Source: Haloquadratum walsbyi J07HQW2 (lineage in GTDB: Archaea > Halobacteriota > Halobacteria > Halobacteriales > Haloferacaceae). From it: 64,000 nt of DNA. A model generated the notes under the pieces. It did no database searches, was not told the DNA's origin, and saw nothing but the letters and a program-made list of their open reading frames with translations. The position numbers and the translations under genes are program-made. Below are positions 57,059 through 64,000 of the stretch, in pieces. The stretch is from assembly GCF_000415985.1 (NCBI RefSeq), contig NZ_KE356561.1:2570541-2634540 (forward strand), read 5' to 3'. The number at the start of each line of letters is the position of its first letter. The stretch's first letter is position 1.

Positions 57059-58408
57059 ATGGGCTTGTTCGACCGATTACGAGGCGAAGATCATCCTCGT
57101 GTTGCGTTCGTCGGGATCGACGGCGTGCCATTTAGTCTACTCGCTGATAATCCAGAGGAGTTTCCAACTTTCGCTGCACTCACTGAAGAGGGAGCTGGTG
57201 GTGCAATCGATAGTATCGTTCCCCCAGAATCCTCGGCATGTTGGCCGTCATTGACCACTGGCGTCAATCCTGGTGAAACAGGAGTCTATGGCTTTCAAGA
57301 CCGTGAGATTGGATCTGACGACACGTATGTACCAATGGGACGAGATGTACAGGCGACTCGTCTCTGGGACCGCGTAACCGACGCTGACCGGATGGCGACC
57401 GTCATGAACGTCCCCGTCACGTTCCCACCACAACGAAATATCCAACGAATGGTTTCTGGGTTCCTCTCACCAAGTGTTGAGAAAGCAAGCCATCCTGAGT
57501 CCTTCGCCGATGATCTTGCTGCAGCGGATTATCGGATTGATGTTGACGCCAAACTTGGTCATGACGAGGACAAGACTGCGTTTATTGAGAACGCTCACGA
57601 GACAATTGATCGTCGATTTGAATCATTTACTGACATTATCGATCAAGATGACTGGGATCTCTTCTTTGGCGTCTTTATGACGACTGACCGAGTTAATCAC
57701 TTCTTATTCAAAGATTACGAAGAGGAGCGTGAGGATCGCGAACTGTTCATGGAGTTTTATCGCGCTGTTGATGATTACGTTGGTCAGATCCGTGAGCAAC
57801 TTCCGGATGACGTGACACTTGTTGTTGCCTCTGATCATGGATTCACATCACTTGAGTATGAACTCCATTGTAATGCGTTCCTGGAAGAGCAAGGGTGGCT
57901 CTCATATGATGGTGATGATCATAGTGAACTCGGGGATATTTCCTCTGAGTCACGTGCATATTCACTTATTCCCGGTCGATTCTATATCAACCTCGAAGAG
58001 AGAGAGGCACATGGTAGTGTTCCGGAAGCTGAATATGAGGATACCCGTGATGAACTAAAGACAATGCTAGAATCGCTTGAGGGACCTGACGGTAATCCTG
58101 TTGCTGACCGCGTTGTCGAACGTGAGGAAGCATTCCGCGGGAATCACGACGATATTGCACCTGATCTTGTTGTTGTCCCCAATCACGGATTTGACCTGAA
58201 ATCTGGGTTCTCAGGTCATGACTCTGTCTTTGATACTGGCCCACGGAATGGGATGCATAGCTTCGACAATGCAACACTATTGGTTGATGACCCTGCGGTT
58301 GAGATTCAGGATGCGGATATCTATGATATCGCCCCAACGATTCTCGAGTTGATGGATATCGAATACTCACGTACTGAATTTGACGGCGCAAGTCTCCTTC
58401 GACAATAA
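57059..58408 (+). CDS. Alkaline phosphatase-superfamily phosphodiesterase
   Basis: 449-residue protein of the type I phosphodiesterase/nucleotide pyrophosphatase group. Metal ligands are visible in VAFVGIDGVPFSLL (D21), TTDRVNHFLF (Asp and His), VVASDHGFTSLE (Asp-His) and NGMHSFDNATLL (His). The nucleophile is probably a Ser in PPESSACWPSLTTG (about 58-59). No signal peptide, so it is cytoplasmic. The substrate cannot be read; in haloarchaea such proteins occur both alone and near sulfatase or glycan genes. ATG 57059 follows TATAAAG-like sequence and no ribosome binding site. Confidence 0.9.
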   Translation: MGLFDRLRGEDHPRVAFVGIDGVPFSLLADNPEEFPTFAALTEEGAGGAIDSIVPPESSACWPSLTTGVNPGETGVYGFQDREIGSDDTYVPMGRDVQATRLWDRVTDADRMATVMNVPVTFPPQRNIQRMVSGFLSPSVEKASHPESFADDLAAADYRIDVDAKLGHDEDKTAFIENAHETIDRRFESFTDIIDQDDWDLFFGVFMTTDRVNHFLFKDYEEEREDRELFMEFYRAVDDYVGQIREQLPDDVTLVVASDHGFTSLEYELHCNAFLEEQGWLSYDGDDHSELGDISSESRAYSLIPGRFYINLEEREAHGSVPEAEYEDTRDELKTMLESLEGPDGNPVADRVVEREEAFRGNHDDIAPDLVVVPNHGFDLKSGFSGHDSVFDTGPRNGMHSFDNATLLVDDPAVEIQDADIYDIAPTILELMDIEYSRTEFDGASLLRQ

Positions 58409-58622
58409 TTATATTGCAAGTCTAACTGAGTTGACTGCGGATATCTTATTTGCTCGATTCAGACAATCAGTCAGTGATGTCTGATCTCCGATGTGACCTG
58501 ATCTGGTTCGATGCTTAATAGTATTAAAAACACAAGCGTAGACGAAAATACAGACGTTAGCGTGGACGTAAGTACAAATACTGACTTTCTATTAATTAGA
58601 AAACAAGGCAGGATAGACCGCT

Positions 58623-59112
58623 TTATCGAACGATTGTAACCGGAATTGAAACGCCGCGCATCACGTTTTCGGCAACACTACCCACGATAATTCGCTGAAG
58701 ACCTGCCCGCCCGTGACTTCCGATTACAATCTGATCCACGCCATATGTGTCCGCCGCTTCCTGAATTGTCTCAACTGGCTGTCCAAATTCAGTAATCGTC
58801 CTCACTGTTTGTGTGTTTGATTCTGAGTCCTCATCAGTCAGTATCAGATATTTTGCTCGTGTCGTCTTGAAGCATCGTCTTCTTTGTATCCAACAGTGAT
58901 TCTGCTGCTTGTTTTGCTTGCGTCTTCCAACTGCCTTCGGTAGTTCCATCATATGCCGCGAACCCATTGACAGGGTCGATGACAGTCAAAAGAGTCACAT
59001 CAGTTGTTGGAAAGATGCTCGTGACATATTCGACAGCATTCTCTGATTGCGGTGACCCATCGACTGGAACGAGTATGTGCTCAACTGAAAGGGCAGCGTC
59101 AGATTCAGTCAT
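58623..59112 (-). pseudogene. UspA universal stress protein with a frameshift
   Basis: Two frames carry one UspA protein. The first (58834-59112) encodes the N-terminus, HILVPVDGSPQSENAVEYV, to TSKISDTD then stop. The second resumes at DEDSESNTQTVRTITEFG and ends with the ATP-loop GSHGRAGLQRIIVGSVAENV and the VPVTIVR-like end (IPVTIVR). The total of 490 nt is 3 x 163 plus 1. Removing one T in GACTGATGAG near 58838 restores an intact 162-residue UspA protein. The ATG overlaps the exporter stop (ATGACTGA). It may be inactive or a sequencing artefact. Confidence 0.85.
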
Positions 59113-61457
59113 CAGCCTTCACCTCATCTGGGTCACCCTGAATAGCAATCCCACGACGATTTGCAACGGTATTTTCGACGAAGTCAGACACTCGACCCAG
59201 AAGGATGAGTGTCGGTGGAAGCGTCAAGATTGCTGCGACGAGTGTTAGGAATATCACGCCGACAGTGAGGTATCCGAAGTCTCCGAGAATCGGGAATGGT
59301 GACAATGTAAGCGCTGAGAAGCCAAAGACGGTCGTTAATCCAGACACAGTGATTGCCTTTCCAACGCGCGCTCCAGCCGTTTCAATAGCATCAAGACGTG
59401 ACACACCTGACTGTCCAAGTTCCTCGAAGTACCGCTCCATGACAATGATAGTGTATTCCGCGCCGATTCCAACACTCATCGCACCAAGCGATGCACCAAG
59501 CGGAGACACTGGGATTGACAGTGCCGACATGTAGAGATTCTGCCATCCGATGACGAATAACATTGGCACTAATGGCGCAATTGCACGGATTAGATTCCGG
59601 TAGTACAACAGCAGGGCTCCAAAGACAAACAGAACACCAAGACCTGTTGTAACATTCCGGGTTTCAATCTGGGTAACGATCGATGGTGTTGACACTGCTG
59701 CTTGTCCAGTGAGTTCAGCAGTCAATCCAGCCGGTGGTCGAGTCAACTCTGATGAGGATTCTGCAATCGCAAGGAAGTCAAGTAACTCATCGGTGTTCAT
59801 ATTCCGTTCACCGAAGATGGTGATATGAGCATATCCATCACTATAGAAATTCGCTCGTTCAGATGCTGGAACATCATCTAATACTCGTTTAACACCCGCT
59901 TCCGTTGCAGGTATCTCACCACCATTGTGTTGTTTGATCAGCGTTGCCGGCGTTTGCATGCCATCTATGAGCGGTTTATCACTGGCAACTTGCCGATATC
60001 GTTCCATCCATTGCAACGTCGCTGGATCACGGATATCACTCCCAGTAACAAGCATGTCATACTGCACTGCACTTCCACCATCAGTTACTGTCCGGAACTG
60101 CTGTAGATCGACATATGCGGGTAAGTCCTGTGGAATAAACTCTTCAGAGTCTGCAAGCGTTTCCAGATCGTCACCAACGGCTAACCCACCCCCAAGGAGC
60201 ACAACAGCAATTAATAAGACTGCAATCGGGTGTGAGGCTACAAAGCGAGTTGTCTGTCCTAATGTGCGCCCCAACCTCCCAACGTCACCGAGATCTACAT
60301 CAGTGTTTGACTCTGCTGATGTCGTGATGTCTACACCTTCGGTAGTATCTGTATCTATCTCTGCCTCCGTCTCTACATCTGCATCTGTCTTCGTCTTCAT
60401 CTGATGTCTCCCCGTCACCACGCCAGCGGGCATACAGCGTTAAGATTGGAAGCAAGACGATGATGCCCGATAGGAATGTTAGCCCAATTCCGAACATCGA
60501 CGTCTGTGCAAACCAGACAAACGCAGGAGTTCCGACCGAGGAGATCCACGTCGCTCCAAATCCGAGCGTTGCTGCAATCGCAGCGATCGATACTGGTGGT
60601 CCAATACCACCGAGTGCAAGTGGGAGTGCCTCCTTTGGAGAATGCGTTTCTAATTCTTCCTCATATCGCTCATGGAACTGCACTGAGTAATCAATCCCAA
60701 GTCCAATCAGAATTGGGAATACAGCACTCGTCAGCGTCGAATTCGGAACTCCTGCGTACCCGATTGCTCCAAACGTATAGATCACACCGACAAATACAGC
60801 AACAATCGGCAGTAATCGAAGTCGAACACCACGGAAGAGGAAGAACAACGCGACGGTCATCAGACCAACTGCAAGTCCGAGCAATTGTTGTGTGCTTTGT
60901 TGGATGAGTGCTGATAACTGCGTTGAAAATGCAGCGGATCCGGTTACAGTCACAGACGCACCAGCAGGGAACTGCACGAACTGCTTGCGGTCAACTGCCT
61001 TTGTATAGATTGGTCGTGACTGTTGTTGAGTCATTCCTGCATCAGTAACAATCCCGATTACAGCAGTATCAGGGCTCCCGACAACTCGCTCAATTTTTGC
61101 CTGTGAGTCAGGGATCCGCCCATACTCTTCACGTACCCGATCAGCAGGACTATTGACTGTTTGGACATCTTCGACCGAACTCATCCGTTGATCATACCGG
61201 TCGATTGCCCGCATCGTCGCTGGATCTGTCACCTCCCCGCGGACAAGTGTCGCAACGCTTCCATAATCAAACTCGTCGTCGTACGTATCAAGCGTTGGAT
61301 TCGATCCGACAAATGCGCGGTCACCAGTAACACTCTCAATTTGACCCGCTCCAACGAACGCAACACCAATGAGTGCAACTGCAAGTAGTAGTGTAATAAC
61401 CGGATGTGCCTGTACAAACTGTCCAATCCGAGAGAAGAAACGACGTGATTGTTTCAT
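59105..61457 (-). pseudogene. MMPL/RND family exporter split by a frameshift
   Basis: The gene should give about 783 residues with two six-helix MMPL units. The N-terminal unit (61457 to about 60390) starts MKQSRRFFSRIGQFVQ and includes GLGIDYSVQFHERYEEE and PPVSIAAIAATLGFG; the C-terminal unit (about 60390 to 59105) includes SVGIGAEYTIIVMERYFEEL and SGLTTVFGFSALTLSPFP. Frames meet in GAAGACGAAGACAGATGCAG; the length is 3 x 784 plus 1, so one extra base near 60386 explains it. Past the junction the first frame gives Arg/Cys-rich nonsense. Alternatively the second half restarts at ATG 60400, which has GGGGAG 7 bp upstream. Confidence 0.82.
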
Positions 61458-61461
61458 CTGT

Positions 61462-63090
61462 TTATACTCGTCTATATAATACGACACCGCCACCAAGCAC
61501 AGCGAGCACTGCAACGGCACCAATCGGCATCAATGGAAGCCCACCGGAGTCACCCGCGGAGACTGACACGCCAATCGGGAGTGATCCTGTAAAGCGTGTG
61601 TCACCATCGGCTTCGTCGTATCGAACTTCGACACTTGATGCGTACTCTTTCGCAATAGCATCACTTGATGAACTCACTCGAAATGTCGCCGTTGTTGTTG
61701 TCCCTGGCTCGACGGTTCCAAGAAACGCCCCATCATCGGCTGATGAGAGCGGATCATTAGTGAACAACTTTGCGTTCGCATCTGAGACTGTTTCACTACC
61801 CGTGTATCGTAACGTGACATCGAGCGTTGCACTGCCACCTGGCGTAACACCGGTTTCGGTTCCAACGACCTCAAATCGATCTTGTTCTGATTGAATTGTC
61901 ACTGACTGTCGAATTGGTGTCGATGTCTGCAATACATCGCCATCCTCATTTTCATACTCAACAGCAAATGGAAGTGAGATTGACCCAGGCTCTGCTTCAC
62001 CTGGAATGTTCAGGGTAAATGAAACTGGAGCGGTGTCACCGACACCCAGATCGCCAACCGCGGATTCAGCACTTGTGACAGCAATTGTTTCTGTCCCACT
62101 GACTGAAACAACAACATTCTCTGCGGCTGTTGGTCCACGATTGACAATCGTTGCCTCGATTTGGGCTTCTGGCTCATCAACACGGAAATCACTCAACTCG
62201 ACATCTTCAAGATCGAATGTTCGCTCTTCACGTACTGTAATACCAGCTTGCAGTGGATCTGATTGTTTTGTAATCCCGTTTTCATCCTCAAATTCTACAA
62301 TCGCGGTTACGGTGTATGTCCCGGCAGCGACATCAGGACCAGCACCCATCTGCACGGTTATCTGCTCATTTGCATCTGGTTCAATCGCGGAGACAAATAC
62401 TGACGTATCGACTGACTGACTTGCTTGCTTACCGAAAAAGACACCCGGTGTTTGTGTCTGCAGTCGGACCGTCGCATCACCTGCGGTTTCCGTTCCAATA
62501 TTCTGCAGATTAAATCCGATTTGACCGTTGTCACCGGCGGTGATAGCGTTCGTCTCATCCGCACTCATATCGAATTCCGGACGATCCTCAATTCGGATTG
62601 TAATTTCTTCTGTGATGGTCCGTTCGCGATTCTGTCTGTCGGTATCCTCAAACTGACCAAAGGCAATTGCACGGGTATGGCTATATGTAACTTCAACAGG
62701 AATCTGATATGTTCCTGGTGTTGCCCGCCCAATGTCTAATGCGAAATCAACCGTTTCGCTCTGTCCATCATTGAGACTGCCGAGTGTCTGTGTCCCTGTA
62801 TTAATCTCAATCGGTGCAGTAATTTGATCCTCAGCAATGTCAATGCGGACACTTTGTGCAGTCTGTACCTCATTTTCGAATTCAACCCGACCACCGTCGG
62901 TCAGTTGTCCGTCATTATTCACTGTCACGCTCAGTGTGGCTGATTCACTCGCTCGAAATTGCACATCAGCAGAACTGACGGTTATATTCGGCGACCCAAC
63001 AACAAGCTCTTCTGCAGCGGCGACTGGTCCAGCAAACCCAGCGGTAATCATAAACAGTACAAGAATCGATGTCAGTATCTTCTGTCGCAT
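61462..63090 (-). CDS. COG1361-type surface protein with C-terminal anchor
   Basis: 542-residue exported protein. It has a signal peptide (about 1-26, ILVLFMITAGFAGPVAAA), several repeats of an all-beta CARDB/NEW3-like fold (for example LSVTVNNDGQLTDGGRVEFE, FTLNIPGEAEPGSISLPFAV, LDVTLRYTGSETVSDANAKL) and one C-terminal transmembrane helix (LPLMPIGAVAVLAVLGG) ending in YRRV. The exporter gene starts 4 bp after its stop, a pairing common in haloarchaea, where this protein may act as an extracytoplasmic partner of the MMPL pump. Partner role is inferred from the neighbourhood. Confidence 0.88.
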   Translation of the reverse strand: MRQKILTSILVLFMITAGFAGPVAAAEELVVGSPNITVSSADVQFRASESATLSVTVNNDGQLTDGGRVEFENEVQTAQSVRIDIAEDQITAPIEINTGTQTLGSLNDGQSETVDFALDIGRATPGTYQIPVEVTYSHTRAIAFGQFEDTDRQNRERTITEEITIRIEDRPEFDMSADETNAITAGDNGQIGFNLQNIGTETAGDATVRLQTQTPGVFFGKQASQSVDTSVFVSAIEPDANEQITVQMGAGPDVAAGTYTVTAIVEFEDENGITKQSDPLQAGITVREERTFDLEDVELSDFRVDEPEAQIEATIVNRGPTAAENVVVSVSGTETIAVTSAESAVGDLGVGDTAPVSFTLNIPGEAEPGSISLPFAVEYENEDGDVLQTSTPIRQSVTIQSEQDRFEVVGTETGVTPGGSATLDVTLRYTGSETVSDANAKLFTNDPLSSADDGAFLGTVEPGTTTTATFRVSSSSDAIAKEYASSVEVRYDEADGDTRFTGSLPIGVSVSAGDSGGLPLMPIGAVAVLAVLGGGVVLYRRV

Positions 63091-63229
63091 TCGTTTTTAC
63101 AAATATAATGAGTGTCGCGTTGTGGTAGACATCCACCCATGTCTACTAGTTTATTCTGTGAATTCAGATTATTTATTAACTCTGCGAGTATGAAGGTTCC
63201 TATCGAACGGTCGTTATATAGGATTTTAT

Positions 63230-64000
63230 TCATAAATTGTTCTGATACACCACAATCCCGAGTTCCCGTTCTAAGATGTTTGCGAGTGCATCGGTATTGA
63301 TCTCGCTGGTCGTTGCCCCCCGGAAAATAGCCCCCTCAATCAGTGTCAATAATAATTCTGTGGTATCGCTTATATTGTCGATATCGAACGTCCCAGCTGC
63401 GACACCGGCGTCAATGCATGCATGCAATTCTTTGCGGAATCGTATCTCATTTGCCTTGATTGTCTCTCGAAATACCTGATCATGAGTAGCCTGTGCCCGC
63501 AGTTCGACGTATGCCTGACTGTGTGCTCCAACACAATGTTTGAATCCTTTCTCAGCAGTGCTCAAGGGATCTGATTTTGTACGTTCGTCCGCACTTGCAC
63601 TGTTCTCTACATCTGTATCGATGTTTTTGTTCTCTATTTCGCGGTGAGTCTCAGTATGCCCGCCAGTGGTAGTATTGTTGATATCGGTTCTACTAGGGTC
63701 GATATCTCCACCGGCGACTGTGAAGACAAACCCAAAGAATTTCTCAAGTCGACGGGCGGGGTCATCGTCAGAATCATGAAAGTACTCTGAAATTAATTCG
63801 ACGAGCACTTGATCAAGTAGTGTTTGGACAACATCATCCTTGTCCTCATAGTGATAGTAGACGACTGATTTGGCGACATCTGTCCGAGAAGCAATCCGTG
63901 AGATTGTCACACCGGTGTACCCACGCTCACAAAGAACGCTAAAAGCAGCCCGAAGGATTTCAGTACGTGTATCATCGGGCGCGTTCGGCAGAATTGTGAT
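63230..64000 (-). CDS. TetR/AcrR family regulator (5' end beyond window)
   Basis: DNA-binding repressor, at least 256 residues seen. The frame stays open to the window end: before the GTG at 63910 it reads NAPDDTRTEILRAAFSVLCE then RGYTGVTISRIASRTDV, the full TetR helix-turn-helix with SVVYYHYEDKDDVVQTLLDQ. So the true start lies beyond 64000 and the GTG is internal. The ligand domain contains an acidic Asp/Asn/Thr insertion (about 85-130). It precedes the COG1361-MMPL-UspA genes on the same strand and probably controls them. Confidence 0.92.
   Translation of the reverse strand: MTILPNAPDDTRTEILRAAFSVLCERGYTGVTISRIASRTDVAKSVVYYHYEDKDDVVQTLLDQVLVELISEYFHDSDDDPARRLEKFFGFVFTVAGGDIDPSRTDINNTTTGGHTETHREIENKNIDTDVENSASADERTKSDPLSTAEKGFKHCVGAHSQAYVELRAQATHDQVFRETIKANEIRFRKELHACIDAGVAAGTFDIDNISDTTELLLTLIEGAIFRGATTSEINTDALANILERELGIVVYQNNL

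Noticed and set aside
63230..63910. TetR gene starting at GTG 63910
   Set aside because: The frame continues upstream with a textbook TetR first helix (DTRTEILRAAFSVL) to the window edge, so the GTG is internal.
1..64000. CRISPR arrays, prophage genes, toxin-antitoxin or restriction loci
   Set aside because: No regularly spaced repeats, integrase, structural phage genes, or methylase/nuclease pairs were seen; endonuclease V is a repair enzyme.

Overview
The window looks like chromosomal DNA of a low-GC, salt-in haloarchaeon. Nearly every protein is rich in Asp, Glu and Thr, but the DNA is AT-rich between genes and codons such as GAT, ATT and ACA are common. Long intergenic gaps, acidic low-complexity insertions and many decayed IS200/IS605-type ends fit Haloquadratum walsbyi best; this species call is an inference from composition and gene order. 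Almost all genes are housekeeping genes of the haloarchaeal core.

Layout. 1-5 kb: pantoate kinase, an archaeal AspRS with non-discriminating signatures, a heavily decayed tnpB element, and GGGP synthase for ether lipids. 5-10 kb: a cold shock protein, topoisomerase I and GatB (the partner of a non-discriminating AspRS). 10-15.4 kb: a small coiled-coil gene, smc and scpA. 15.5-20.2 kb: MTA phosphorylase, an auxin-efflux-type transporter, a COG2236 phosphoribosyltransferase, a PhzF protein and an orphan. 20.3-22.8 kb: the archaeal translation cluster rpl44e-rps27e-aif2a-nop10-PAC2. 23-27.6 kb: a DUF2298 polytopic protein divergent from a GT2 glycosyltransferase-GtrA pair, then initiator tRNA-Met. 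27.8-33 kb: Rieske protein, a PabC-like aminotransferase, a helix-hairpin-helix protein, AroE and DtdA.

33-37.3 kb: ftsZ1-secE-nusG, a PHP-family protein and a membrane hydrolase. 37.4-37.8 kb: a MITE-like element. 38-45 kb: CinA, an aminotransferase, an ArsA/Get3 ATPase, an SDR, endonuclease V, an AN1-rhomboid fusion and pyrophosphatase. 45-49.5 kb: PadR, the RNase HI pair, a TFB without zinc-ribbon cysteines, and NreA. 49.8-57 kb: a tnpB tail, CPBP protease, several haloarchaeal orphan families, a Mut7-C RNase protein, PolX and a GC-rich relic zone. 57-64 kb: a phosphodiesterase, then a minus-strand cluster TetR (cut by the window end), COG1361 surface protein, MMPL/RND exporter and UspA. 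The last two each carry an apparent one-nucleotide frameshift.

The most distinctive candidates are a possible archaeal three-part Gtr-like surface glycosylation set (DUF2298/GT2/GtrA), an 18-bp operator-like palindrome upstream of the orphan membrane gene at 51.6 kb with a close relative upstream of ftsZ1, the Cys-less TFB, the paired frameshifts in the exporter operon, and a scatter of orphan IS200/IS605 end hairpins. No CRISPR array, prophage or defence island is visible.
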